Shown here piece by piece: positions 28,160 to 37,040 of a stretch of 59,066 nt of DNA. The first letter of the stretch is position 1. Each line of letters opens with the position of its first letter. Both the position numbers and the translations under genes were made by a program. The DNA comes from Candidatus Kapaibacterium sp. (GTDB lineage Bacteria > Bacteroidota > Ignavibacteria > Kapaibacteriales > HRBIN21): contig CALKEU010000012.1 of the NCBI GenBank assembly GCA_938084565.1, positions 1-59,066 of the forward strand, written 5' to 3'. The notes below the pieces were generated by a model. It had not been told where the DNA came from. It was given only the letters and a program-made list of their open reading frames with translations, and did not search any database.

Positions 28160-28207
28160 GGCAAGGCCCCGCAGCGCTCTTGCTCAGCACGTGCGGGGCC
28201 TCTTGCC
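28160..28207 (-). terminator. hairpin between the FN3 lipoprotein gene and rplM
   Basis: A 14-bp bulged stem: GGCAAG-GCCCCGCA at 28160-28173 pairs with TGCGGGGC-CTTGCC within 28192-28207. It lies between the stop of the lipoprotein gene at 28221 and the rplM promoter. Without a clear T-run it may be a weak terminator or a rho-dependent pause. Confidence 0.5.
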
Positions 28208-28220
28208 GAAGCAGACAAGG

Positions 28221-29201
28221 CTACTCTGTGCTTTCCTTCTTCTGCGTCCGGATGTGGATTTGCGGCACGACGCTCTCTTGGAGCTCCTGCCCGTGCACCG
28301 GCAGCGCATACGGCACGTTAGCCGTCTTCTGGTAGGAGATTTCCAGCTCGACGTAGCGGTTCGGACTCGTCCCACGCAGGATATTGCCTTGGGCATCGGC
28401 TTTGACAAACACCTTAGCCCAATTGCCATCCTGCGTACGCAGGACAATCAGGAAGCCTCGCCGCAGGTTGTTGAAATTCCTCAATGCTTCCGCCATGCTG
28501 GTCGCACCGAAGGCCTCTGTCTCGAAGATCTGGTTCAAGCTATCCACTTGCAGATAGCGTGCCTGTCGCAGCCGAAGCGTATCGATGAGCGTCCGCCGTG
28601 GATTGGCGATATTATACGTACTCAATCGCGGCGAGCCAATATCCCAACTCTCTCCTCGCGTATCCAAGCAGAGATCCCACTCATTGCCCTGAGCTACCCG
28701 CAATGTCCGCGGTTGGCCGTCGGGTCCCTCTAGGTCTAAGCCGCTCGGCAGTGTCGAGGCTGTTTCGTAGAGCCGGATGGGGCTTCCGTCGGGCAGCGTC
28801 GTATAACGGGTAGCGGGAGCCCAGCGGACGACGGCGGCTGTTGCGCTCTCCGAGGGACTCTGCGTCGTATCCCGCCAGACGGCATACAATTCGAAGCGGT
28901 AGACCGTGCCAGAGCGCAAGCCCGTAATGTCCACCGGCGTCTGAGTGCCCAGCCGTACCACACCGACCAGGCGCCCAACGGCATCCTCGTAGACGCGGAG
29001 GCGGTAGAAACCGAAGTTGGGATTAGACTCCGAGGGCGACGGAGACCACCGCAGGCGCACCGTTGAATCATTGACTGACAGTGCCTGCAGATTGCTCGGA
29101 GGTTGTGGTGCAGGCTGCTCTGGCGTTGTGCTCTCCTCACATCCGAGCAACCCAAAGGCCAGAAGGAGACTACCGAGCCATCCTATTTTCCGCATGGACA
29201 T
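28221..29201 (-). CDS. fibronectin type III lipoprotein, copy B
   Basis: A 326-residue lipoprotein: the signal peptide ends GLLGC with lipidated Cys21, followed by a Pro-rich linker. A fibronectin type III domain spans about 40-130 (PPSNLQALSVNDSTVRLRWS ... TGLRSGTVYRFELYAVW). The remaining ~190 residues form an unrecognised beta-rich domain with SPIRLYETA, NEWDLCLDT, IGSPRLSTY and WAKVFVKADAQG. The start is one of three clustered ATGs (29213, 29201, 29195). It is paralogous to the next gene upstream, which has exactly the same length. Function unknown; a surface-exposed, carbohydrate- or protein-binding role is only a guess. Confidence 0.82.
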   Translation of the reverse strand: MSMRKIGWLGSLLLAFGLLGCEESTTPEQPAPQPPSNLQALSVNDSTVRLRWSPSPSESNPNFGFYRLRVYEDAVGRLVGVVRLGTQTPVDITGLRSGTVYRFELYAVWRDTTQSPSESATAAVVRWAPATRYTTLPDGSPIRLYETASTLPSGLDLEGPDGQPRTLRVAQGNEWDLCLDTRGESWDIGSPRLSTYNIANPRRTLIDTLRLRQARYLQVDSLNQIFETEAFGATSMAEALRNFNNLRRGFLIVLRTQDGNWAKVFVKADAQGNILRGTSPNRYVELEISYQKTANVPYALPVHGQELQESVVPQIHIRTQKKESTE

Positions 29202-29241
29202 CGTTTCGCGCATCAGCTGTGGCACATATCACCAGCACCCC

Positions 29242-30222
29242 TCAGTCCATCCACGATTGGCGCTCCCGTCGCACTGGAGTGCGATCGCTTCGATAGGGTA
29301 ATGCCGAAGGAATGGCCTTGGCAGGTTGGTAGGACAGGTGCAGCTCCACGTAACGCTGCGGGGCTTCGCCTTGGACGAGACGTCCATCGGGACCAGGTTT
29401 GATGAAGACCTTTGCCCAGGTTGTGTCCACGCGCATGAGGAAGAAAGCCAACCCTTTACCGGAAGGCAACCGTTCCGGGATAGGGAGCATCACGGTGTCG
29501 AGCTTGCCAGCGCTCGAATCGAGCGGAGCGCTCACCCAGACATCCTCGAGGGAGCTCACATCCCGTATGACAGTACTCCCGACCAGGGTACGGCGCCCCG
29601 TCCCCGGCCGCAACGGCTTCCCATCACCCACATAGGCACGGCTCCCCCGCGGGCTGCCGATAGAAGCCTGGCCATCCACGATTTCAAAGCAGAGATCCCA
29701 CTGCGCAGCGAATGCCTGCGTCAGTAGGGCTGGCATACCCCCCAAGCTAAAGTTGAGGCCATTCGGCTGCCCTTGTGCATCCTGCTCGTAGAGCCGAATC
29801 GGCTGTCCGGCAATCTCCGTATAGGTCACCGCCGGGGCAAACAGAAGTGTACGCGGTGCCGTGCTCAGCGTATTATCCTTGAAGCGCACCCAGATATCCA
29901 GGCCGTAGAGCGTGCCTTGCTTCAGTCCGCTCAGCTCGATGAGGTACTCCGGACGCCGTTCCGCAACGGAGAGACGACGTACAACCCGCTGCGTCGCCAT
30001 CTCCACGAGCACCAAATAGTACTCCTTAAACGCCGGCAACTGCTCGGATGGAGAGGGCTTCCAACGCACCTTGACAGTTGTTTCATTGACAAGAGCCACT
30101 GCTGCCTCCGGCACCGGAGATGCCGATACCGTCGTCGTCGGGCTCAACGCCGGATTTTCCTCCACGCACCCCATAAGCACCGTCGCAAGCACCATGCTGA
30201 CAAGTCCCACCGCTCGGCTCAT
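29242..30222 (-). CDS. fibronectin type III lipoprotein, copy A
   Basis: A 326-residue lipoprotein with lipobox VLMGC (Cys19). The fibronectin type III region (about 40-130) contains NETTVKVRWKPSPSEQLPAF and ELSGLKQGTLYGLDIWV. The C-terminal domain shares IRLYEQD, QWDLCFEIV, IGSPRGS and WAKVFIKPGPDG with the downstream paralogue, yet overall identity is modest, so the duplication is old. The ATG at 30222 is preceded by a TATATTTG promoter. Function unknown. Confidence 0.82.
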   Translation of the reverse strand: MSRAVGLVSMVLATVLMGCVEENPALSPTTTVSASPVPEAAVALVNETTVKVRWKPSPSEQLPAFKEYYLVLVEMATQRVVRRLSVAERRPEYLIELSGLKQGTLYGLDIWVRFKDNTLSTAPRTLLFAPAVTYTEIAGQPIRLYEQDAQGQPNGLNFSLGGMPALLTQAFAAQWDLCFEIVDGQASIGSPRGSRAYVGDGKPLRPGTGRRTLVGSTVIRDVSSLEDVWVSAPLDSSAGKLDTVMLPIPERLPSGKGLAFFLMRVDTTWAKVFIKPGPDGRLVQGEAPQRYVELHLSYQPAKAIPSALPYRSDRTPVRRERQSWMD

Positions 30223-30260
30223 CCGCTGCGGCTCCAGCTGTGAGACATTTCGGACCGGCG

Positions 30261-30268
30261 CAAATATA
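30261..30268 (-). promoter_or_regulatory. -7 promoter element TATATTTG for the lipoprotein pair
   Basis: The minus strand reads TATATTTGCGC, a perfect TAnnTTTG, with 38 bases between it and the ATG of copy A. It is back to back with the ald promoter 64 bases away. Confidence 0.65.
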
Positions 30269-30331
30269 CACCAAAATCCGTGCGGACTCCGCCAGTGCAC
30301 GAGCGCAACCCGGCTTACCGAAGGCGAAGCG

Positions 30332-30339
30332 TAATTTTG
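30332..30339 (+). promoter_or_regulatory. -7 promoter element TAATTTTG for ald
   Basis: A perfect TAnnTTTG on the plus strand, 32 bases before the ald ATG. It is the one element of the set not followed by C (TAATTTTGTGC). Confidence 0.62.
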
Positions 30340-30371
30340 TGCAGAATCGTTCCGCCGTTCTGAGTCAACCA

Positions 30372-31499
30372 ATGGTCATCGGTGTACCGCGTGAGATCAA
30401 GCCTGGCGAGAATCGCGTTGCGCTGACTCCTGCTGGGGTAGAAATCCTCCGCCAACACGGGCATATGGTCATCGTCGAACAGCAAGCCGGTCATGGGAGT
30501 GGATTCTCCGACGAGGAGTACCGCAGTGCTGGAGCCATCATCGTGGAAGACGCCCCCACACTCTATGCCCAGGCCGATATGATTGTCAAGGTCAAAGAGC
30601 CCCTACCGAGCGAATATGAGCTTCTGCAGCCCCGGCACATCGTCTTTACCTACTTCCACTTTGCGGCCTCAGAGGAGTTGACGCAGGCGATACGCCGGAG
30701 CCGCTGCGTGGCAATTGCCTACGAGACAGTTCAGCGTGCGGATGGCTCCCTTCCGCTTCTGATCCCCATGAGTGAAGTTGCCGGACGTATGGCCCCGCAA
30801 GAAGGTGCTAAGTATCTGGAACGGACGATGGGCGGGCGCGGCATCTTGCTGGGTGGGGTTCCGGGGACGGAGCCAGCGACGGTAGTCGTGCTCGGTGGCG
30901 GTGTTGTGGGCACAAATGCAGCCAAGATCGCTGCCGGGTTGGGTGCGCGAGTTGTCATCCTGGACACCAATCTCTACCGACTGCGCTACTTAGATGACGT
31001 CATGCCGCGGAATGTCATCACCATGGTCTCAACCCCGGCCAACATCCGCCGGGTCCTCCGCGAGGCTGATCTGGTCATCGGCGCCGTGCTCATCCCCGGA
31101 GCGAAGGCGCCAAAGCTCATCACCCGGGAGATGCTTGCCGACATGAAACCTGGCTGTGTCATTGTGGACGTCTCCGTCGATCAAGGCGGGTGCGTGGAGA
31201 CCTGCCGCCCAACCACGCATGACGACCCCATTTACGTGGTCGATGGCATTGTCCACTACTGCGTGGCCAACATGCCTGGCGCTGTACCGGTGACCTCCAC
31301 CATTGCCCTTACAAACGCTACGCTCCCCTACATTCTCGAGCTGGCCAACAAGGGTTGGGAACATGCCGTGCGGACCAATCCTGAACTGTTGTCCGGCCTC
31401 AATATCGTGGATGGCTACGTCACCCACCCTGGTGTCGCGGAGGCCTTCGGCCTGGAGTACACCGAACCACGCCGCCTGTTGGGTATTCCGGCGCAATAG
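30372..31499 (+). CDS. ald: alanine dehydrogenase
   Basis: A 375-residue NAD-dependent enzyme interconverting alanine with pyruvate and ammonium. Catalytic Lys75 lies in VKVKEP and His96 in FTYFHF, numbering identical to the M. tuberculosis enzyme. The dinucleotide fold is VVVLGGGVVGTNAAKIAAGLGA with DTN at the end of beta-2, and SVDQGGCVET holds the active-site aspartate. The ATG at 30372 opens the family N-terminus MVIGVPREIKPGENRVALTP; a longer frame runs back across the promoter. Followed after 51 bases by a FadL-like porin. Confidence 0.96.
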   Translation: MVIGVPREIKPGENRVALTPAGVEILRQHGHMVIVEQQAGHGSGFSDEEYRSAGAIIVEDAPTLYAQADMIVKVKEPLPSEYELLQPRHIVFTYFHFAASEELTQAIRRSRCVAIAYETVQRADGSLPLLIPMSEVAGRMAPQEGAKYLERTMGGRGILLGGVPGTEPATVVVLGGGVVGTNAAKIAAGLGARVVILDTNLYRLRYLDDVMPRNVITMVSTPANIRRVLREADLVIGAVLIPGAKAPKLITREMLADMKPGCVIVDVSVDQGGCVETCRPTTHDDPIYVVDGIVHYCVANMPGAVPVTSTIALTNATLPYILELANKGWEHAVRTNPELLSGLNIVDGYVTHPGVAEAFGLEYTEPRRLLGIPAQ

Positions 31500-31550
31500 G
31501 CCCCTGCCGTGACTTCATTGGAGTCAGTCCAACGCCGGAGGGCTCTGAGC

Positions 31551-32966
31551 ATGACATTGCGGATTGGCCTCCTGCTCTGCCTGCTCTCTCCCTTCCTCAG
31601 AGCTCAATTCGTCGAGGATGCTCTCCGCCTGGCGCGCCTGGACAGCTACGGGACGCCGCGGGTCAATAGCCTCGGCATTGGCTTTACAGCTCTTGCCGAC
31701 GATATCGGTGCTCTGGCGGCTAACCCCGCCGGATTGGTCCTCATTGGCGGCATAGAGTTCACCGGCGGCCTTTACACGGCTCGGAACATTACTCGCACGG
31801 ACTTCCTGAATAGGCAAACCCCTTCTGCCTCCACCTCTACTGCTCTGACCCACTTGGGCATTGCTGCTACCCAACGCTGGAGCTCCAGACAAGCCGGCGT
31901 TGCGGTGGCGTACATGCTGGAAAACGATTACGAAAACTCGGCACGCTATGCTGCCTTCAACCCGACAAGCAGCCTCATTGGCTACTGGACCCAACAAACC
32001 CCCATCCCGCGCCAGAACTGGGCCTTCCGGCTCTATCTGGCCGATACCATAAACGGTCGCATGATAACGCCCATTCGCGATAGCCTCCAACAGGAGGCCT
32101 TCGTCCGCGAGCGCGGTGGCCTTCACACACTGGTTGGCGGCTTGGCCATTGAAGTGACCCCCAACATCTTGCTCGGGGGCAGTCTGGCCCTCAAGTACGG
32201 ACGCTTCACCTACAGCCGTTCCTACCGCGAAACGGACATCCTCAACCGCTACAACTGGCTCGACACTGCGCTCCTAACCAACATCGATTTCGATGCCCTA
32301 CAGCTGCAGGAAGACCTTACGCAGCAGCTCTCCGGTATCACCGGTAGCATTGGGCTGCTCGTCCATATGCACAACACTGTCCGCGTTGGGCTCCAAATCC
32401 GCTTCCCCACCTTCTTCCAGGTCCGCGAGCGCTTTGCTCAGTCTGCTACAGCAACCTTCGATAACGGCGACCGTCGGCAGCTCGTGGAAGAGGGCCAGAA
32501 CGCCTACAATGTCATTACTCCCTTCGTCTTCGCTGGTGCAGTGGCCCTGCATATCCCCGAGGCCGAGCTCACCTTCACGGCTGGGGCTGCTTATATGGAT
32601 GCTACGCAGCTGGAGTTTACTGACGCCCCCTGGGAGGTACTCCAGCTCAATCGACTCATCCTCGAGCAGCTCACCGGACAGGTCCTGTGGGGAGTCGGCC
32701 TAGAATGGCAGCTCCCGCAGTTACCACTCTCGCTCCGAGCCAGCTACAACGGTCTGACCTCTCCGTACGGACGCGACATCCCCGGTGCAGCAGCTCACCT
32801 GGTTGCAAGTGGAGCAAGCCTCTACCTTGCCCCCACAGTTCGTCTGGATTTCCTCTTCCGCCGTGTGGAGGTGGCAGAACTCCGGAGCAACTACGGGGAG
32901 GTCTCCCACTACAGACTCCTCCGACGGCCCTGGACCCTTGCCATCGGCTTGACCTACCGCTACTGA
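31551..32966 (+). CDS. FadL/OmpP1-family outer membrane protein
   Basis: A 471-residue beta-barrel protein with a signal peptide (LRIGLLLCLLSPFLRAQ). The start of the mature part, ALRLARLDSYGTPRVNSLG ... ALADDIGALAANPAGLVLIGG, is typical of the hatch of FadL/TodX-like transporters for hydrophobic compounds in Bacteroidota. Alternating beta-strands follow to a C-terminal aromatic residue (LAIGLTYRY), as outer-membrane barrels require. GGAGGG lies eight bases before the ATG at 31551. The transported compound is unknown. Confidence 0.82.
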   Translation: MTLRIGLLLCLLSPFLRAQFVEDALRLARLDSYGTPRVNSLGIGFTALADDIGALAANPAGLVLIGGIEFTGGLYTARNITRTDFLNRQTPSASTSTALTHLGIAATQRWSSRQAGVAVAYMLENDYENSARYAAFNPTSSLIGYWTQQTPIPRQNWAFRLYLADTINGRMITPIRDSLQQEAFVRERGGLHTLVGGLAIEVTPNILLGGSLALKYGRFTYSRSYRETDILNRYNWLDTALLTNIDFDALQLQEDLTQQLSGITGSIGLLVHMHNTVRVGLQIRFPTFFQVRERFAQSATATFDNGDRRQLVEEGQNAYNVITPFVFAGAVALHIPEAELTFTAGAAYMDATQLEFTDAPWEVLQLNRLILEQLTGQVLWGVGLEWQLPQLPLSLRASYNGLTSPYGRDIPGAAAHLVASGASLYLAPTVRLDFLFRRVEVAELRSNYGEVSHYRLLRRPWTLAIGLTYRY

Positions 32967-33011
32967 CAGCCCTCCTGCCTGGCGATTCGCAGCAGAGCCT
33001 CTGTCCGGACT

Positions 33012-33560
33012 TCAGGCAAGCGTTTCTCGCAGCTGCTTATAGGCCGCCGCATAGGAGACATAGTGGAGCGCTGTCTCCTCCAGCGCGCGTTGTTCCTCTT
33101 CGGTCAGCTCCCGCACGATGCGGGCAGGCACACCAGCCACGAGCACTCCCGAAGGGATCTGCTGCCCTTCGCGCACCACTGCTCCAGCAGCTACCAGACT
33201 ACGACTTCCTATCCGGGCCCCGTCGAGCACGCATGCCCCCATGCCGATCAAGCAACAGTCCTCAACGTACGCCCCATGAACAATGGCCCGATGCCCAATG
33301 GTGACGCGATCCCCTATCCAGAGGCTATAGCGCCCTGAGCTGACATGCAGCAGACAGAGGTCCTGCACGTTCGTCTCCTGGCCAATCCAGATGCTGTTGA
33401 CATCGCCACGGATCACTGTGTTGAACCACACCGAGGAGCGAGCCCCGATGGTCACATCGCCAATGATGCAGACGCCATCGGCTAACCAGACCTCGGGGCC
33501 CAATTGCGGGCTCTTCCCCTGCCACGGCATCACGAGAATGGCTCGTCCCATGGGAGTCAC
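33012..33560 (-). CDS. gamma-carbonic anhydrase-like hexapeptide protein
   Basis: A 182-residue left-handed beta-helix of the gamma-carbonic anhydrase/YrdA/PaaY group. Hexapeptide turns run through IIGDVTIGARSSVWFNTVIRGDV, IWIGQETNVQDLCLLHV and VTIGHRAIVHGAYVE. The three zinc-ligand histidines are in place (His72, His90, His95), so an active metal site is possible; many homologues have no proven carbonic anhydrase activity. A GTG at 33560 overlaps the upstream stop (GTGA); the ATG at 33551 is an alternative. Fourth gene of an operon with the S41 protease. Confidence 0.88.
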   Translation of the reverse strand: MTPMGRAILVMPWQGKSPQLGPEVWLADGVCIIGDVTIGARSSVWFNTVIRGDVNSIWIGQETNVQDLCLLHVSSGRYSLWIGDRVTIGHRAIVHGAYVEDCCLIGMGACVLDGARIGSRSLVAAGAVVREGQQIPSGVLVAGVPARIVRELTEEEQRALEETALHYVSYAAAYKQLRETLA

Positions 33561-34468
33561 TCAGCCAGAAGTCGCCATGCCATTGCCAAAGCTCCGTCGA
33601 TGGCGGTACCACGGGCCGGCTGGAGCCGATATTCGGCAATGTGGGCCAAGTGCTCGCGAAACAGTTGCGCCAGCAGTGTGTGATTCTCCAGCAATCCCCC
33701 TAAGAGAGCCAGAGGGATAGGGCGTCGCTGAAAGTGTCTCCGCAAGGGCAGGAGGAGCTCCAGCAGGTGCTGTGCCGCCCGCTCCAGAATCTGCCGGCAG
33801 ACCGGATCCCCCTCCTCCGCGCAGGCCATGACGAGAGGGGTAAGAACGGGATAGTCAAAGACACGCTCATTGTAAGCAGCTACGATCGTGCGCGGCTGAT
33901 CCAACCGAATAGCCGGATACACTTCCGCTAGCTTATGTGCCAATGCCGTTGGCTGCCCGCGCCCATCGAGGGCACGGACCACAGCCGTCAAGCCCTCTCG
34001 CCCAATCCATGCCCCACTTCCTTCATCGTCGAGCTCAATGCCCCATCCTCCACAACGCACGTACGCTCCTGCCGGCGTCTTCCCAATGGCAATAGTGCCC
34101 GTACCCGCAATGAGCACCACACCCGGCCGACCAGCAAAGGCTCCCTCGAGAGCAATTTCTGCATCGCTGACTATCTCGAGCTCCCCGAGGAGGAGACGGC
34201 GTTCGCGTGCCATCCAGCGCATGATCTGGGCTACTCGCTGCCGCTCCTCCGGGAGCCAAACACCAGCAATACCTGCTACAACAGCATCGTAGCCGACCAG
34301 ATCGGCCTCCTGACGCAATTCCGCCAGCACGTTGACAAGCCGTTCGCAGGCTTCCCCAATACCGACAGCTCCAATCCGTACCGTCCCGAGCTCCGTGCTC
34401 GCCAGAACTTGCCCGCGGCAGACCACAACAACGCGGGTGCGCGACCCCCCGCCGTCGATAGCTGCCAC
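33557..34468 (-). CDS. BadF/BcrA-type ATPase, N-acetylglucosamine kinase-like
   Basis: A 303-residue protein of the ASKHA sugar-kinase fold. The phosphate-1 loop AAIDGGGSRTRVVVV is at the N-terminus, VLIAGTGTIAIG is the phosphate-2 region and GGWGIELDDEGSGAWIGREGL is the diagnostic motif of the BadF/BadG/BcrA/BcrD family, which includes N-acetylglucosamine and glucosamine kinases. An amino-sugar kinase used in cell-wall recycling is likely. The GTG at 34468 (its G is the last base of the preceding TAG) places the domain right at the start; an ATG at 34522 would add 18 residues unlike the family. Confidence 0.85.
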   Translation of the reverse strand: MAAIDGGGSRTRVVVVCRGQVLASTELGTVRIGAVGIGEACERLVNVLAELRQEADLVGYDAVVAGIAGVWLPEERQRVAQIMRWMARERRLLLGELEIVSDAEIALEGAFAGRPGVVLIAGTGTIAIGKTPAGAYVRCGGWGIELDDEGSGAWIGREGLTAVVRALDGRGQPTALAHKLAEVYPAIRLDQPRTIVAAYNERVFDYPVLTPLVMACAEEGDPVCRQILERAAQHLLELLLPLRRHFQRRPIPLALLGGLLENHTLLAQLFREHLAHIAEYRLQPARGTAIDGALAMAWRLLAE

Positions 34469-35268
34469 TACGGCTTCCCGTTCTCCAGCGTTGTGTCGGC
34501 GCCGGCCGGCGGAGGTTGCCATCCTACCCGTCTCCAGCGAACGAGCTCAATGGTTACACTCCCCACATAGACCCGCATCTGCGCCCGAATCGGCACACGA
34601 GCCTCATCGTCGCTAAACCATGCCCGGAAGGCACCCGTCACCCCATAGATGCCTGTCCAATTGGCGTTCCCGTAAAAATACACGGTGCGGACCGGATACG
34701 AAAGCGCGGCAATCCGCACCGCCTCTCGGCGGGAGGTAAAGTGAATGACGGTCTCCACCGTGTCTGCCTTTATAATGGTCGGGAAGCGATAGCTCCGGCC
34801 CGAATGGGCAAACCGGCGAGCTGCAAACAGAATCGACAGCCCATCGTTGAGGCGCACCCGTAGCGGATACTGCCGTCGAACTAAGGGCTCACCCCCCTCC
34901 CACTCCTCCGCAATGGCTAAACGTTGAGCGTAATCAAACTCACACCTCCCGTAACCCTCTGGCTTGCTGCCTTCTCGCACCCAGCCCTCGAAACGGTACG
35001 AAAAAGCCGCCGATGTGTCAATCCAGCTCCGGAAGAGCCCCCACAGGCTGAGAAAGGGAATTGAAGGGTGGGATTGCATGAGCGCGGAGACCTTGACGGC
35101 GAGCTTCCCAGAAAGGTACACCGTATCCTCTGTCAGCACCCGAATCCTGCCCAGCGAAATCCCCAGGTAAGAGACATCGTACTCCAGCTCTTCCCCGAGC
35201 CGTAGCATCTGAGCAGTTCCAGAAGTAACGAGCGTGAATACCCCTGCTACAACGAGCGGCCGCACCAT
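34468..35268 (-). CDS. DUF3108 periplasmic protein
   Basis: A 266-residue protein with an N-terminal signal peptide (VRPLVVAGVFTLVTSGTAQ) and the DUF3108 opening LGEELEYDVSYLGISLGRIRV. The rest is beta-rich (YGRCEFDYAQRL, VYFYGNANWTGIYGVTGAFRAWFSDDEARVP). In Bacteroidota such proteins are exported and of unknown function, possibly lipid-binding. The ATG at 35268 has GGAGG seven bases upstream. It is 24 bases downstream of the S41 protease and overlaps the kinase start. Confidence 0.85.
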   Translation of the reverse strand: MVRPLVVAGVFTLVTSGTAQMLRLGEELEYDVSYLGISLGRIRVLTEDTVYLSGKLAVKVSALMQSHPSIPFLSLWGLFRSWIDTSAAFSYRFEGWVREGSKPEGYGRCEFDYAQRLAIAEEWEGGEPLVRRQYPLRVRLNDGLSILFAARRFAHSGRSYRFPTIIKADTVETVIHFTSRREAVRIAALSYPVRTVYFYGNANWTGIYGVTGAFRAWFSDDEARVPIRAQMRVYVGSVTIELVRWRRVGWQPPPAGADTTLENGKP

Positions 35269-35292
35269 CACGAGGCCTCCAGCTCCGGCACT

Positions 35293-36903
35293 TCACTGTA
35301 ACCGGGCGATACGGATGGCTTCCGGAAAGAGCTCGAGCGCCTTCTGGAACTGCCGGTCAATCTGGAGCATTACCGCCGTAAAGGCGTTGTTGCCCCAAAT
35401 GGCCCGCCCAATCGAAGCTTTGACGACGTGCTCGACATAGTCAGCATCCCGCCGGAAAAGCTCCTCATCCCACTGCACACCCCGCTCTTCAGCTAACTCC
35501 CGTAGGCGCTTTAGGGTCGCTTCAGGCAAACGGAAGCGACGGACAAAGGCCCAGAAATTCTCGTACTGGCGCTCTACCTCTGCCCGATGCTGCGCTAAAT
35601 ACTCCTCGGCCACTTTCCAGAAGAGGCCATGACGGCGCAAGTCGACCGACAGCCGCGTCAGCGTATCGGAGCGCACGATATAATCGGGCACAATTCCCCC
35701 ACCCCCGAGGACTGGACGCCCGCCGAGCGTACGGTAGAGGGGCCGAGCCGTGTCCTTCAATTCGCGCACATGCGCAATGTTCTCCCCTTCCTCCGTCTCC
35801 AGCAAGGTCTCCTCCTGGATATACTGCTGCCGGCTCTTCCCCTTGTACGGACGCTGGATGGCACGCCCTGAGGGCGTATAGTAAAACGACACTGTAACAC
35901 GCAGTCCAGAGCCATCCGGAAGCTCATACTGGCGCTGTACGGATCCTTTGCCGAAAGTTGTCTCCCCAACGATGAGCCCACGATCCAAATCCTGGATAGC
36001 TCCGCTGACAATCTCGCTGGCTGAAGCCGACGCCCGATTGACCAGCACGATGAGCGGTGTCCGTTCAAACTCCTGGCCACTGCGCGAGTAGTAGTCTTCG
36101 TTGAATTCAGCCACCCGCCCACGGGTGTAGACAATCCGGTATCCGCCCGGGATAAACTCGTCGGCAATTCGAATTGCCTGCTCCATGAAGCCCCCAGGAT
36201 TGCCTCGCAGGTCCAAAATCAACTTTCGCATCCCTTCGGCTCGCAGTCGCTGCAGAGCCTCGCGGAATTCCTGGTAAGTGGTGGCCGCAAAGCGATTGAT
36301 GCGCACATACCCGACATCGCTCCCCTCCAATACAAAAGCGGCATCGACACTGTAGATGGGGATGCGGTCACGAGTGATGGTGAACTCCAGGATGTCCTTG
36401 ATCCCGGCTCGACGAATCCCCACGCGCACGGTCGTTCCCTTCGGACCACGCAGACGGCGAGGGACCTCCGTGCGGGAGAGCCCCACCGCATTCTGCCCGT
36501 CGATGGTCACGATCTTGTCCCCAGCCTGGATGCCAAGTGCTTCGGCTGGCCCCCCAGCAATAGGGGCAATGACGGTGATGGTGTCATTGATGACATCGAA
36601 CTCGACCCCGATTCCCTCGAAGCTGCCACGGAAATCCTCCTCGACACGCTGCATCTCGCTGACAGGGATGTAGACCGAGTGCGGGTCGAGGCTATCGACC
36701 ATCCCCTTGATAGCAGCTTCGACCAGGCGCTGTGAGTCCACCTCCTCGACATAGGTGCGGTAGATGTAATTGAGCGCCTCGCTGAACTTCCGCAGCTGCT
36801 CGTAGACGCTATCACCCGACAGCAACGGCCGTGCCCAAAAGCCTATGGCTACCCCCAACATCAGGAGTGTAGCACCCAACAGTTGTGGTCGAAAGCGCGC
36901 CAT
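35293..36903 (-). CDS. S41 C-terminal processing peptidase
   Basis: A 536-residue CtpA/Prc-type serine protease. An N-terminal membrane anchor or signal (LLGATLLMLGVAIGFWA), a PDZ domain (about 95-180; FRGSFEGIGVEFDV, AGDKIVTIDGQ), and the tail-specific protease core with LDLRGNPGGFMEQA, the catalytic serine within ASASASEIVSGA (about 291-302) and Lys319 in FGKGSVQ. These enzymes degrade or trim periplasmic proteins from the C-terminus. An extra C-terminal domain of ~150 residues (SVDLRRHGLFWKVAEEYL) is usual in Bacteroidota members. First gene of a four-gene operon. Confidence 0.94.
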   Translation of the reverse strand: MARFRPQLLGATLLMLGVAIGFWARPLLSGDSVYEQLRKFSEALNYIYRTYVEEVDSQRLVEAAIKGMVDSLDPHSVYIPVSEMQRVEEDFRGSFEGIGVEFDVINDTITVIAPIAGGPAEALGIQAGDKIVTIDGQNAVGLSRTEVPRRLRGPKGTTVRVGIRRAGIKDILEFTITRDRIPIYSVDAAFVLEGSDVGYVRINRFAATTYQEFREALQRLRAEGMRKLILDLRGNPGGFMEQAIRIADEFIPGGYRIVYTRGRVAEFNEDYYSRSGQEFERTPLIVLVNRASASASEIVSGAIQDLDRGLIVGETTFGKGSVQRQYELPDGSGLRVTVSFYYTPSGRAIQRPYKGKSRQQYIQEETLLETEEGENIAHVRELKDTARPLYRTLGGRPVLGGGGIVPDYIVRSDTLTRLSVDLRRHGLFWKVAEEYLAQHRAEVERQYENFWAFVRRFRLPEATLKRLRELAEERGVQWDEELFRRDADYVEHVVKASIGRAIWGNNAFTAVMLQIDRQFQKALELFPEAIRIARLQ

Positions 36904-37008
36904 GGAAGCTTACATCCAGCCTTACGACAACCACTAGGCACAGTGACGAAGGAGAGAAGCGCTACAGTGTAGCACCCAAGACCGATGCCAAACCACAGCG
37001 CAGCCTGC

Positions 37009-37016
37009 TATTTTCG
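37009..37016 (+). promoter_or_regulatory. possible -7 element TATTTTCG upstream of the phosphatase gene
   Basis: TATTTTCG differs from TAnnTTTG at one position and is followed by CACGG, as in other promoters here. It is 24 bases before the ATG at 37041, closer than the usual 30-47. Confidence 0.35.
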
Positions 37017-37040
37017 CACGGCATGTACGCGCATGGCCCC

